DNA from: Nocardioides sp. QY071
GTDB taxonomy: Bacteria; Actinomycetota; Actinomycetes; Propionibacteriales; Nocardioidaceae
Direction of reading: 5' to 3'
Assembly: GCF_029961765.1 (NCBI RefSeq)
Contig: NZ_CP124681.1
Coordinates: 2,790,001 to 2,854,000 of the forward strand
Length of the DNA: 64,000 nt
Shown: positions 55,627 to 64,000 of the stretch, in pieces
Layout of the letters: every line of letters starts with the position of its first letter
Position numbering within the stretch: position 1 is the stretch's first letter
Position numbers and translations under genes: made by a program
The notes under the pieces: model-generated
Told to the model about the DNA's origin: nothing
Database searches by the model: none
The model's input: the letters and a program-made list of their open reading frames with translations, nothing else

Positions 55627-57383
55627 CAGGAGCTCTCCATGGTCTCGATCGACTCGGCCACCCGCGACACCGGTACGACGTCGGGCGCACCCTTGCGTGC
55701 CGCGTCGGCCGTGTGGTCGTCGGGCTGCCGCTGGCTCTCGCGCTCCGCCTCCACCCGCTTGAGGTAGTGCTGCAGCTCGCGGGTGTGCTGGTCGGAGTCC
55801 CAGTGCAGGTGGCCCCGCACCAGGTCGGCGACGTACGGCGCCGCCGCGGCGCCCCGGTCGAAGGTCTCGAACGACACCCGCAGCCGCCGGGTCAGGATGT
55901 CGTCGAGGTGCCGGGCACCTTCGTGGGTGACGGCGTACACCGCCTCGGCCATCAGGTAGTCCTCGGCGCCCGGCAGCGGCTCGCCGAGGTCGGGCTCGGC
56001 GGCGATCAGGTCGAGGACCTCGAGGACCAGGGAGCCGTAGCGCTCCAGCAGGTGCTCGATCCGGTTGATCGCCAGCCCCGACTGGGTGGCCAGCGCCCGG
56101 CGCTGGTTCCACAGCGCCTGGTAGCCGTCGGCGCCGACGAGCGGCACCGTCTCGGTCACGCACTCCCCCGCCTTGCGGCCCAGCACCGTCTCCAGCCCGT
56201 GCACCGCCTCGTCGACCGCATCGGCGGCCATCACCCGGTACGTCGTGTACTTGCCTCCCGCGACCACCACCAGCCCCGGCACGCTGTGGGCGACCGCGTG
56301 CTCGCGGGAGAGCTTGGACGTCGCCTCCGACTCGCCGGCGAGGAGCGGGCGCAGGCCGGCGTACACGCCCTCGACGTCGTCGCGGGTCAGTGGCACCTCC
56401 AGCACCCGGTTGACGTGCTCGAGCAGGTAGTCGATGTCGCTGCTGCTGGCCGCCGGGTGGTCCTTGGACAGCTCCCAGTCGGTGTCGGTGGTGCCGATGA
56501 TCCAGTGCCGCTTCCACGGGATCACGAAGAGCACGGACTTCTCGGTGCGCAGGATCAGGCCGCTCTCGCCGCGGATCCGGTCGCGCGGCACGACCAGGTG
56601 GATGCCCTTGCTGGCCCGCACCTTGAACTGTCCCCGCTCGCGCGCCATCGCCTGTGTCTCGTCGGTCCACACGCCGGTCGCGTTGATGACCTGGGAGGCA
56701 CGGATCTCGAAGCGGTGGCCGGTCTCGAGGTCGACCACCTCCGCCCCGACGACCCGCTCGCTCTCCTTGACCAGCCCGATGACACGGGTGCGGGAGGCGA
56801 CCGCGGCGCCGTACGTCGCGGCCGTGCGCGCCAGGAACATCGTGTGCCGGGCGTCGTCGACCTGCGCGTCGTAGTAGCGGATCGCGCCCACCAGCGCGTC
56901 CTTGCGCAGCGAGGGGAACGCCTTGCGCGCGCCGCGGCGGGTGAGGTGCTTGTGGACCGGCATCCCCTCGCCGTAGCCGCTGGCCTTGGACATCGCGTCG
57001 TACATCGCGACCCCGGTGCCGGCGTACCAGCGCTCCCAGCCCAGCCCGGTGAGCGGGTAGAGGAAGGGCACCGGGCGCACCAGGTGGGGGGCGAGGCGCT
57101 GCATCAGCAGGCCGCGCTCCTTGAGGGCCTCGGCGACCAGGCGGAAGTCGAGCATCTCCAGGTAGCGCAGGCCGCCGTGGACCAGCTTCGAGCTGCGGCT
57201 CGACGTACCGGACGCGAAGTCGCGGGCCTCGACCAGGCCGACGGACAGGCCCCGGGTGGCGGCGTCGAGCGCCGCACCGGAGCCGACGACACCGCCGCCG
57301 ATGACCAGGACGTCGAGCTGCTGGCTCGCCAGCCGCTTCAGAGCCGCGGTGCGGGCGCGGGGCGAGAGGGCCGCGGGCTTCAC
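55626..57383 (-). CDS. glpD: Aerobic glycerol-3-phosphate dehydrogenase
   Basis: 585-residue FAD enzyme that passes electrons from glycerol 3-phosphate to quinone. FAD site [20 protein letters not shown], the GlpD motif [32 protein letters not shown] and [20 protein letters not shown]; the C-terminal 200 residues are the DAO_C domain. GTG 57383 overlaps the glpK stop (GTGA). The last 40 residues are charged and outside the family fold. Confidence 0.94.
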   Translation of the reverse strand: MKPAALSPRARTAALKRLASQQLDVLVIGGGVVGSGAALDAATRGLSVGLVEARDFASGTSSRSSKLVHGGLRYLEMLDFRLVAEALKERGLLMQRLAPHLVRPVPFLYPLTGLGWERWYAGTGVAMYDAMSKASGYGEGMPVHKHLTRRGARKAFPSLRKDALVGAIRYYDAQVDDARHTMFLARTAATYGAAVASRTRVIGLVKESERVVGAEVVDLETGHRFEIRASQVINATGVWTDETQAMARERGQFKVRASKGIHLVVPRDRIRGESGLILRTEKSVLFVIPWKRHWIIGTTDTDWELSKDHPAASSSDIDYLLEHVNRVLEVPLTRDDVEGVYAGLRPLLAGESEATSKLSREHAVAHSVPGLVVVAGGKYTTYRVMAADAVDEAVHGLETVLGRKAGECVTETVPLVGADGYQALWNQRRALATQSGLAINRIEHLLERYGSLVLEVLDLIAAEPDLGEPLPGAEDYLMAEAVYAVTHEGARHLDDILTRRLRVSFETFDRGAAAAPYVADLVRGHLHWDSDQHTRELQHYLKRVEAERESQRQPDDHTADAARKGAPDVVPVSRVAESIETMESS

Positions 57384-58903
57384 CGGTCCGCCACCTCCAC
57401 CCAGTCGAGCGTGCGTTGCACGGCCTTCTGCCACTGCGCGTAGCCGGCGTCACGGCGTTCGGAGTCCCACTGGGGCTCCCAGCGGGTGTCCTCGCGCCAG
57501 TTCTGCCGGAGCTCGTCGGTGTCGCGCCAGTAGCCGACCGAGAGGCCGGCTGCGTACGCCGCACCCAGGGCCGTCGTCTCGGGTACCACCGGCCGGGACA
57601 CGGGTACGCCGAGCACGTCGGCCTGGATCTGCATGCACAGGCTGTTGAGGGTGACCCCGCCGTCCACCTTGAGCACCTCCAGCTCGACGCCGGAGTCGGC
57701 CGACATCGCCTCGATCACGTCGCGCGACTGGTAGCAGATCGCCTCCAGCGTGGCGCGCGCGACGTGGGCGTTGGTGTTGAACCGCGACAGTCCGACGATC
57801 GCGCCGCGGGCATCCGAGCGCCAGTACGGCGCGAACAGGCCTGAGAACGCTGGCACGAAGTAGACCCCGCCGTTGTCCTCGACCTGGCGGGCCAGCGACT
57901 CGGACTCGGCGGCGCCGCTGATGATGCCGAGCTGGTCGCGCAGCCACTGCACGGCCGACCCGGTGACGGCGATCGAGCCCTCCAGCGCGTACACGCAGGC
58001 CTCGGAACCGAGCTGGTAGGCCGGCGTGGTCAGCAGTCCGGACTTCGACCGCACGATCTCGGTGCCGGTGTTGAGCAGCATGAAGTTGCCCGTGCCGTAG
58101 GTGTTCTTGGCCTCGCCGGGCGCGAAGCAGACCTGCCCGACCGTCGCCGCCTGCTGGTCGCCGAGGATGCCCGTGATCGGCACCTCGCCACCGAAGGGGC
58201 CGTTGGCCCGTGTGACGCCGTACGGCGTGGTCGCCGACGACTCCCGGATCTCGGGCAGCATCGCGCGCGGGACCCCGAAGAAGCCGAGCAGCTCGTCGTC
58301 CCAGTCGAGGGTCTCGAGGTCCATCAGCATGGTGCGGCCGGCGTTGGTGACGTCGGTGACGTGCACGCCGCCGTCGGGGCCGCCCGTGAGGTTCCACAGC
58401 ACCCAGGTGTCCGGCGTGCCGAACAGGGCGTCGCCGCGCTCCGCCGCCTCCCGCGCGCCGGGCACGTTCTCGAGGATCCACTGCAGCTTGCCGCCGGAGA
58501 AGTACGTCGCCGGGGGCAGCCCGGCGCGGTGCCGGATCACGTCGCCACGACCGTCGCGGTCCAGGGCGGCGGCGATCGCGTCGGTGCGGGTGTCCTGCCA
58601 CACGATCGCGCTGGACAGCGGGCGTCCGGTGCGGCGGTCCCACACGATCGTGGTCTCGCGCTGGTTGGTGATGCCGACGGCGGCCAGGTCCTCGGCGCCC
58701 AGCCGTGCCTTCGCGAGCGCGGTCTGGACGACCGCGGAGGCCCGCTCCCAGATCTCGATCGGGTTGTGCTCGACCCAGCCGGCCCGCGGCAGGATCTGGG
58801 AGTGCTCGAGCTGGTGGCGGACGACCTCGGTGCCGGCGTGGTCGAACACCATGAACCGGGTGCTCGTCGTGCCCTGGTCGATCGCCCCCACAAAGCTCGC
58901 CAT
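57380..58903 (-). CDS. glpK: Glycerol kinase
   Basis: 507-residue FGGY kinase. [19 protein letters not shown] is the N-terminal phosphate loop, [15 protein letters not shown] the FGGY signature region, [16 protein letters not shown] and [15 protein letters not shown] the adenine and activity loops, and [20 protein letters not shown] the second signature. It phosphorylates glycerol for GlpD, the next gene. ATG 58903 has CAGAGT six bases upstream. No glycerol facilitator is seen. Confidence 0.95.
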   Translation of the reverse strand: MASFVGAIDQGTTSTRFMVFDHAGTEVVRHQLEHSQILPRAGWVEHNPIEIWERASAVVQTALAKARLGAEDLAAVGITNQRETTIVWDRRTGRPLSSAIVWQDTRTDAIAAALDRDGRGDVIRHRAGLPPATYFSGGKLQWILENVPGAREAAERGDALFGTPDTWVLWNLTGGPDGGVHVTDVTNAGRTMLMDLETLDWDDELLGFFGVPRAMLPEIRESSATTPYGVTRANGPFGGEVPITGILGDQQAATVGQVCFAPGEAKNTYGTGNFMLLNTGTEIVRSKSGLLTTPAYQLGSEACVYALEGSIAVTGSAVQWLRDQLGIISGAAESESLARQVEDNGGVYFVPAFSGLFAPYWRSDARGAIVGLSRFNTNAHVARATLEAICYQSRDVIEAMSADSGVELEVLKVDGGVTLNSLCMQIQADVLGVPVSRPVVPETTALGAAYAAGLSVGYWRDTDELRQNWREDTRWEPQWDSERRDAGYAQWQKAVQRTLDWVEVADR

Positions 58904-58926
58904 GGGGCAACTCTGGCACATCGCCC

Positions 58927-58957
58927 TTGACCTCAAGTGAACTTCAGGTTCGACGAT
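58927..58957 (+). promoter_or_regulatory. MerR/SoxR-type promoter with 19-bp spacer
   Basis: TTGACC, 19 bases, GACGAT, with the dyad CCTCAAGTGAACTTCAGG at 58931-58948 between them. SoxR boxes have CCTCAAGTTAACTTGAGG, so 16 of 18 bases agree, and a 19-bp spacer is the mark of MerR-family activation. It points to the SDR gene at 58990. No MerR gene lies in the window. Confidence 0.65.
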
Positions 58958-58989
58958 GGTGGCTCGACCCACCGAGCAAGGGAGTTCCC

Positions 58990-59703
58990 ATGACCCACGT
59001 CGCACTGGTCACCGGCGGCAGCCGGGGCCTCGGCCGGGCGCTGGCCGACAGTCTCGTCGCGGTCGGCTGGCACGTGATCACCGACGGACGCGACGCCGAC
59101 GCGCTGGCGACCGCGGCCCGCCCCTGGGCCGGCAGCGCCACGGCGATCCCCGGCGACCTGACCGACGCTGCACACCGGGACCGGCTGGTCGCGGCCGTGC
59201 GCTCCCGCGGACGGCTCGACCTGCTGGTCCACAACGCCGGGGTCCTCGGGCCGGCGTCCGGGACCACCCGGCGGCGCGCGCTCGCCGAGGTCGGGCCGGA
59301 GGACCTGCAGCACGTCTGGCGGCACAACGTCGGCGCGCCGATCGTGGTCACCGGCCTCCTCGTCGGCGAGCTCGCCGCCTCGCGCGGCACGTTGCTGTCG
59401 ATCTCCTCGGACGCCGCACTGGAGCACTACGAGGGATGGGGCCTGTACGGCGCCTCCAAGGCCGCGCTGGACCACCTCACGATGACCTTCGCCGCCGAGA
59501 ACCCGGAGATCCGTGCCTACGCGGTCGATCCCGGCGACATGCGCACCCGGATGCACCAGGAGTGGTTCCCCGGCGAGGACATCTCCGACCGGCCGCTGCC
59601 GGAGACCGTCGTCCCCCACCTGCTGGCGCTCCTCGAGCAGCGGCCGCCGTCCGGCCGGTACCGGGCCGCCGACATCACGGTGCCCGTCGCGGCAGGGGGC
59701 TGA
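58990..59703 (+). CDS. Short-chain dehydrogenase/reductase under a MerR-type promoter
   Basis: 237 residues, classical [36 protein letters not shown], Ser in [14 protein letters not shown] and YxxxK in [22 protein letters not shown] 58990 has AAGGGAG eight bases upstream, fitting a leadered transcript from the 19-bp-spacer promoter. It is followed three bases later by queA, so both are under the same control. Likely an NADP reductase of a reactive carbonyl, judged only from the promoter type. Confidence 0.9.
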   Translation: MTHVALVTGGSRGLGRALADSLVAVGWHVITDGRDADALATAARPWAGSATAIPGDLTDAAHRDRLVAAVRSRGRLDLLVHNAGVLGPASGTTRRRALAEVGPEDLQHVWRHNVGAPIVVTGLLVGELAASRGTLLSISSDAALEHYEGWGLYGASKAALDHLTMTFAAENPEIRAYAVDPGDMRTRMHQEWFPGEDISDRPLPETVVPHLLALLEQRPPSGRYRAADITVPVAAGG

Positions 59704-59706
59704 GCC

Positions 59707-60792
59707 GTGCGCCTACTCGACGAGAGCCCTGCCGTCCGGTTCGAGGCTCCGCGCACGACGTACGCCGGCGCCCCGGCCGAGCGTCGCGGCCTCGCCCGTG
59801 ACGGGGTCCGCCTGCTCGTCGCCGACGGCGCCACCGGCGTCACGCACACGCGCTTCGACCGCATCGGCGACCACCTGTCCGCCGGCGACCTGCTCGTGGT
59901 CAACGACTCGGCCACGGTCGCCGGCGCCCTGGACGGCCGCTCCGAGCGGCACGGGGACGTCGTGGTCCATCTCGCGATGCCGCTCGACGACGACACCTGG
60001 GTGGTGGAGGTGCGTCGGGCGCCCGACGCCGACCGCAGCATCCTCGACGCCCAGGCGGGCGACACGATCAGCATCGCCGCTGGGAGGACCGTCCTCCGGC
60101 TGCAGGAGCCGTACCCGCCGGCCGGGTCCTCGCCGACCGGCGTCGGCAACCGGCTGTGGCGGGCCGTGCCGACCGGTGCCCCGCTGGCGCGCACCGCCCA
60201 CCGCTACGGGCGCGCGATCGCGTATGGCTACCTGGACGACCGCTACCCGCTCTCCGACTACCAGACCGTCTTCGCGCGAGTGCCGGGCAGCGCCGAGATG
60301 GCCTCCGCCGCGCGGCCCTTCACCGCCGACCTGGTGACCCGGCTGGTCGCCCGTGGAGTCCTGCTCGCCCCGGTGACCCTGCACACCGGCCTGTCCTCGC
60401 AGGAGGCCGGGGAGTCGCCCCAGGCCGAGCGGTTCGTCGTACCCGCGGCCACGGCGGACCTGGTCAACCTGGTCCGCTCGCGCGGGCGCCGGGTCGTCGC
60501 CGTCGGCACCTCCGCGACACGGGCGCTGGAGTCGGCCGTGGTCGCCGGCTCGCCGACGACCGTGGCCGCGACGGCAGGCTGGACGACCCGGGTGGTCACG
60601 CCCGGCCGGCCGCCGGCAGTCGTCGACGGCCTGGTCACCGGCTGGCACGACCCGGGCGCCTCCCACCTGCTGCTGGTCGAGGCCGTCGCGGGGGCCGCTC
60701 TTGCCCAGCAGGCCTACGCCGCCGCCACCCACGGCGGCTACCTGTGGCACGAGTTCGGCGACTCCTGCCTGCTGCTGCCCGCCCGCCCCTGA
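59707..60792 (+). CDS. queA: QueA-like S-adenosylmethionine:tRNA ribosyltransferase-isomerase
   Basis: 361 residues. Family blocks: GDHLSAGDLLVVNDSATVAG, PLSDYQTVFARVPGSAEMAS with AARPFTADLV, APVTLHTGLSSQEAG, VAVGTSATRALESA and HEFGDSCLLLPAR. QueA adds the cyclopentane ring of queuosine to tRNA. This copy differs from the proteobacterial type (shorter, with changed middle loop), and no other queuosine gene is nearby, so it is a divergent actinobacterial orphan. GTG start, three bases after the SDR stop. Confidence 0.88.
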   Translation: MRLLDESPAVRFEAPRTTYAGAPAERRGLARDGVRLLVADGATGVTHTRFDRIGDHLSAGDLLVVNDSATVAGALDGRSERHGDVVVHLAMPLDDDTWVVEVRRAPDADRSILDAQAGDTISIAAGRTVLRLQEPYPPAGSSPTGVGNRLWRAVPTGAPLARTAHRYGRAIAYGYLDDRYPLSDYQTVFARVPGSAEMASAARPFTADLVTRLVARGVLLAPVTLHTGLSSQEAGESPQAERFVVPAATADLVNLVRSRGRRVVAVGTSATRALESAVVAGSPTTVAATAGWTTRVVTPGRPPAVVDGLVTGWHDPGASHLLLVEAVAGAALAQQAYAAATHGGYLWHEFGDSCLLLPARP

Positions 60793-60863
60793 TCCGCAGG
60801 CTCAGGGGCGTCTGGGGGTGTTTCCTGATGATGGCGCGCGGCTGCATCGGGCAAGGTGGTGTC

Positions 60864-61616
60864 ATGACGGCCGACACCCCTCTCGCCTCCCCGGCCGCGG
60901 TCGCGGCTCGTGCGATCGACCTCCACAAGCGCTACGGCTCGGGTGACTCCGAGGTGCGCGCGCTCGACGGGGTCTCCCTCGACATCGGCGCCCATGAGTT
61001 CACCGCGATCATGGGGCCCTCCGGCTCGGGCAAGTCGACGCTGATGCACTGCCTGGCCGCCCTCGACACCCCCACCTCCGGCGAGGTCCAGATCGGCGAT
61101 GTCACCCTGTCCCGGTTGCGTGACAAGGCCCTCACCGCGCTGCGCCGCGAGAAGGTCGGCTTCGTCTTCCAGGCCTTCAACCTGGTGCCCACCCTCACCG
61201 CGCGCGAGAACATCCTGCTCCCCCTCAGCCTGGCCGGCCGCAAGCCGGACCAGGACTGGTTCGACACGGTCGTCGACACGATCGGGCTGCGCGACCGCCT
61301 CGGACACCGGCCCTCCCAGATGTCCGGTGGCCAGCAGCAGCGGGTCGCCTGCGCGCGGGCGCTGGTCAGCAAGCCGGCGATCGTGTTCGCCGACGAGCCG
61401 ACCGGCAACCTCGACAGCACCTCGGGAGCGGAGGTGCTCGGCTTCCTGCGCCGCAGCGTCGACGAGTTCGACCAGACGATCGTGATGGTCACCCACGACC
61501 CGGTCGCGGCGTCGTACTGCGACCGCGTCGTGTTCCTCGCCGACGGCCGGGTCGTCGACGAGCTCCGCGAGCCCGACCGCGAGGCGATCCTGGAGAAGAT
61601 GACGTGCTTCGCCTGA
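60864..61616 (+). CDS. ABC transporter ATP-binding protein (LolD/MacB type)
   Basis: 250 residues with all motifs: Walker A MGPSGSGKSTLMHCLA, Q-loop VFQAFNLVPTLTARENI, signature MSGGQQQRVACARAL, Walker B AIVFADEPTGNLD and switch His in MVTHDPVAA. The MacB/LolD-type pattern pairs with the FtsX-like permease that begins inside its last codons. ATG 60864 follows GCAAGGTGG. Probably exports a lipoprotein, peptide or drug. Confidence 0.92.
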   Translation: MTADTPLASPAAVAARAIDLHKRYGSGDSEVRALDGVSLDIGAHEFTAIMGPSGSGKSTLMHCLAALDTPTSGEVQIGDVTLSRLRDKALTALRREKVGFVFQAFNLVPTLTARENILLPLSLAGRKPDQDWFDTVVDTIGLRDRLGHRPSQMSGGQQQRVACARALVSKPAIVFADEPTGNLDSTSGAEVLGFLRRSVDEFDQTIVMVTHDPVAASYCDRVVFLADGRVVDELREPDREAILEKMTCFA

Positions 61617-64000
61617 CCCTGCGCAACCTGTTCGCCCGCAAGGTGCGGCTCGTGATGAGCGGGCTCTCGATCATCCTCGGCGTGGCGTTCCTGTCCGGCG
61701 TGCTGGTGTTCAGCAACGGGCTCTCGACGACCTTCGACGGGATCATCCACGGCTCGACACCCGACGGCGTCGTCCGGGCGGCCGACACGGCGTCCTTCGA
61801 CGGCGGGGTCTCCGGTCAGACCCTCAAGGCCCTCACGCCCGACGACGTGGCCCGGCTGAAGGCGCTGCCGCAGGTCGCGCGGGCCGACGGCGACGTCGCC
61901 GGGTTCGGCATGAGCCTGCTCGCCAGCGACGGCACCCTCGTCGGGGGCACCGGTGCCCCGACGCTCGCGTTCAACCACACCGACGGCCCCAACATGGACG
62001 GGGAGCGAGCGCTGCTGCTCACCTCCGGTCGCTGGCCGGGCGGGCCGGGCGAGATCGTGCTCGACGAGGCCGCCGCGAAGGCGGGCGACTACGAGGTCGG
62101 CGACCAGGTCAAGCTGCTCGCACCGTTCGGGACCCTGGAGCGCACCGCCGAGCTGGTCGGCACAGCGGAGTTCAACGGCGGCGGTACTGCGGGCGCGACC
62201 CTGCTGGTCTTCACGACCCAGGAGGCGCAGGCGCTGTTCCTGGGCGGCAAGGACGTCTACAACCAGATCAGCCTCACCGCGGCCGCCGGGGTGTCGCAGG
62301 AGCAGCTCGCGGCCGCGGCCTCGGCGGTGCTGCCCGACGGCTTCGAGGCGGTCACCGGTGACAAGGTGGCCGAGGAGTCGCAGGACGCGGTCGGCTCGTT
62401 CCTCGGCATCATCAGCACCTTCCTGCTGGTGTTCGCGATCATCGCCGTGATCGTGGGCGGCTTCATCATCGTCAACACCTTCTCGATCCTCGTGGCCCAG
62501 CGCACTCGCGAGCTCGCCCTGCTCCGTGCGCTCGGTGCCGGCCGGGGCCAGGTCACCCGCTCGGTGCTGCTGGAGGCGTTCGTGCTGGCCGTGGTGGCCA
62601 CGACCGCCGGCATCGCGCTCGGTCTCCTGCTCGCCCGAGGCCTGGCCGCCATGTTCCGCTCCCTCGGTCTCGACATCGCCGGCGCTGCGCTCGACCTCAC
62701 CCCGCGCGCGGTGGTCACCAGCTATGTTGTCGGCGTCGGCGTGACGATGGCGGCGGCCTACCTGCCCGCCCGGCGCGGCGCGAAGGTGGCGCCCGTGGCG
62801 GCGATGCGGGCCGACGCCGTGCCGGAGCGGGGATCGCTGCGTCGTCGCACCCTCATCGGTGTGGTGCTGCTCGTGATCGGCGCCGGCTTCGCGGCGGTCG
62901 GCGTCGCCGGCGCTCCCGGCTCGGACGCCGCATGGATCGGCGTGGGCGCGGTGATCTGGATCCTCACCGTCGCCGCGATCAGCCCGGTCGTCGGCAAGCC
63001 GGTGCTCGCCCTGTGCCGTTCGCTGTTCGGCGCGGTCTTCGGCACCACCGGACGCCTCGCCGGCGAGAACGCGCTGCGCGACCCGCGCCGTACCGGTGCC
63101 ACCGCGTCCGCCCTCATGATCGGCCTGGCCCTCGTCTCCACCATCGGCGTCCTCGCCGCCTCGCTCAACGCGTCGGTCGACGACGTGGTCGACGAGCAGT
63201 TCACCGCCGACCTGCTGGTGCAGAACTCGAACTTCCTGCCGTTCTCCACGACGATCGGCGACGAGGTCGCGAAGGTGCCGGGCGTCGCCGTCGTCAGCCG
63301 CCAGCAGTGGACGGCGGCTCACGTGGCCTCGGGACCACGCGACGGCGAGACGGTGAGCGTGGCCGGCAACGACGCGGAGTTCGCGCGGATCTACCACCAG
63401 GACGTGGTCTCCGGCGTCGCGTCGCCCACCGGCGCCGAGGCAGTGCTCTTCCGCTCGCTGGCCCGCTCGCTCGGCCTGAAGGTCGGCGACCGGCTCGACC
63501 TCGGCTTCCAGGGCGGGACCACGCTGCACCTGAAGGTCGCGGGCATCGTCGAGTCCGCCGACACCACCTCCGAGGTCACGGTCCCGCTCGACCAACTGGT
63601 GGCGGCCGGCGTGCTGCGGCAGGACTCGACCCTCAGCGTCCTCATCGAGCCCGGCGCCGACAAGGCGAAGGTCCGCGACGCCGTCGACGCCGCCGCGGCC
63701 TCGGCCCCGATCGTCGGCGTCTTCGACAAGGAGGGCTTCGCCGACCAGATCCGCGACCAGGTCAACCAGCTGCTCTACATCATCTACGGGCTGCTGACCC
63801 TGGCCATCGTGATCGCCGTCATCGGCATCATCAACACCCTCGGCCTCAGCGTCATCGAGCGCACCCGCGAGATCGGCCTGCTCCGTGCGGTCGGCATGAG
63901 CCGCGCCAAGCTGCGCCGGATGATCACCCTGGAGTCGGTCGCCATCGCCGTCCTCGGCGCCGTGCTCGGCATGGCCCTCGGCCTGTTGATCGGCATCCTG
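61604..64000 (+). CDS. FtsX-like ABC permease, 3' end cut by the window
   Basis: 799 residues visible. First half: anchor segment 14-35, a MacB periplasmic-core region, then FtsX segments around 270-400 with ILVAQRTRELALLRALGAGR, the coupling helix. Second half repeats this, with LSVIERTREIGLLRAVGMSR at about 755. It is the two-FtsX, about 840-residue actinobacterial permease. GTG 61604 overlaps the ATPase gene by 13 bases and has GGAGAAG upstream. Only the final membrane segment or two is missing. Confidence 0.92.
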   Translation, partial: MLRLTLRNLFARKVRLVMSGLSIILGVAFLSGVLVFSNGLSTTFDGIIHGSTPDGVVRAADTASFDGGVSGQTLKALTPDDVARLKALPQVARADGDVAGFGMSLLASDGTLVGGTGAPTLAFNHTDGPNMDGERALLLTSGRWPGGPGEIVLDEAAAKAGDYEVGDQVKLLAPFGTLERTAELVGTAEFNGGGTAGATLLVFTTQEAQALFLGGKDVYNQISLTAAAGVSQEQLAAAASAVLPDGFEAVTGDKVAEESQDAVGSFLGIISTFLLVFAIIAVIVGGFIIVNTFSILVAQRTRELALLRALGAGRGQVTRSVLLEAFVLAVVATTAGIALGLLLARGLAAMFRSLGLDIAGAALDLTPRAVVTSYVVGVGVTMAAAYLPARRGAKVAPVAAMRADAVPERGSLRRRTLIGVVLLVIGAGFAAVGVAGAPGSDAAWIGVGAVIWILTVAAISPVVGKPVLALCRSLFGAVFGTTGRLAGENALRDPRRTGATASALMIGLALVSTIGVLAASLNASVDDVVDEQFTADLLVQNSNFLPFSTTIGDEVAKVPGVAVVSRQQWTAAHVASGPRDGETVSVAGNDAEFARIYHQDVVSGVASPTGAEAVLFRSLARSLGLKVGDRLDLGFQGGTTLHLKVAGIVESADTTSEVTVPLDQLVAAGVLRQDSTLSVLIEPGADKAKVRDAVDAAAASAPIVGVFDKEGFADQIRDQVNQLLYIIYGLLTLAIVIAVIGIINTLGLSVIERTREIGLLRAVGMSRAKLRRMITLESVAIAVLGAVLGMALGLLIGIL

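Noticed and set aside
3904..64000. A defence island or secondary-metabolite cluster
   Set aside because: No restriction, toxin-antitoxin pair, PKS, NRPS or terpene core genes were seen; the DUF559 gene is isolated among housekeeping genes.

Overview
This is a contiguous stretch of a very GC-rich chromosome from a high-GC actinobacterium. The gene families (DUF5703, DUF3099, CE1758/CE1759 flavin pair, FadE23/FadE24-like dehydrogenases, an InhA-like FabI, PknB-type kinase) and the style of the intergenic repeats point to Nocardioides or a close relative in Propionibacteriales; that placement is inference. Genes are packed tightly, many joined by ATGA, GTGA or TGATG overlaps. At more than 20 starts a TAnnnT hexamer lies 6-7 bases before the start codon, which fits leaderless transcription. 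No phage, plasmid, CRISPR array or large biosynthetic cluster was seen.

Layout. 1-5.3 kb: 3'-truncated uppP, an aldo/keto reductase, a soluble PAS + methyl-accepting pair (a split aerotaxis receptor) behind a FliA-like promoter, and an M20 peptidase. 5.3-11.3 kb: YbaK and LysE, then a cholesterol-oxidase-like GMC enzyme coupled to a Baeyer-Villiger-type monooxygenase, divergent from an AraC regulator. 11.3-19.7 kb: Ser/Thr kinase plus lipoprotein, DUF488, tRNA-Leu(GAG), a methyltransferase, a second AraC regulator, a cysteine-poor HesB-like protein, an orphan LysR effector domain, patatin plus nucleosidase, and galK. 20-24 kb: two coupled acyl-CoA dehydrogenases with a perfect palindromic operator.

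24-34 kb: secreted and membrane proteins, def, an esterase, a CMD/reductase pair, and an aromatic cluster (benzoylformate decarboxylase, AAHS-type transporter, benzaldehyde-type dehydrogenase) divergent from a LysR regulator. 34-45 kb: a 72-bp perfect-palindrome element that supplies both flanking stop codons, an rRNA/tRNA methylase, cysG, an acyl-CoA dehydrogenase, the CE1758/CE1759 flavin-dependent pair, a SpoIIE-type phosphatase, and a TSUP/SPFH/NfeD membrane operon. 45-51 kb: ABC ATPase, serB, a 273-bp inverted-repeat element, SixA, fabG-fabI and dodecin.

51.8-53 kb holds the most unusual object: a frameshifted DUF559 (Vsr-fold) endonuclease gene enclosed by two inverted arrays, each of three 22-bp-spaced repeats, whose outermost copies carry the stop codons of both neighbouring genes. 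53-64 kb: moaA, SURF1, an operon of glpK, glpD and a short-chain reductase, an SDR-queA pair behind a MerR/SoxR-type promoter with a 19-bp spacer, and an ABC/FtsX exporter that runs off the end.
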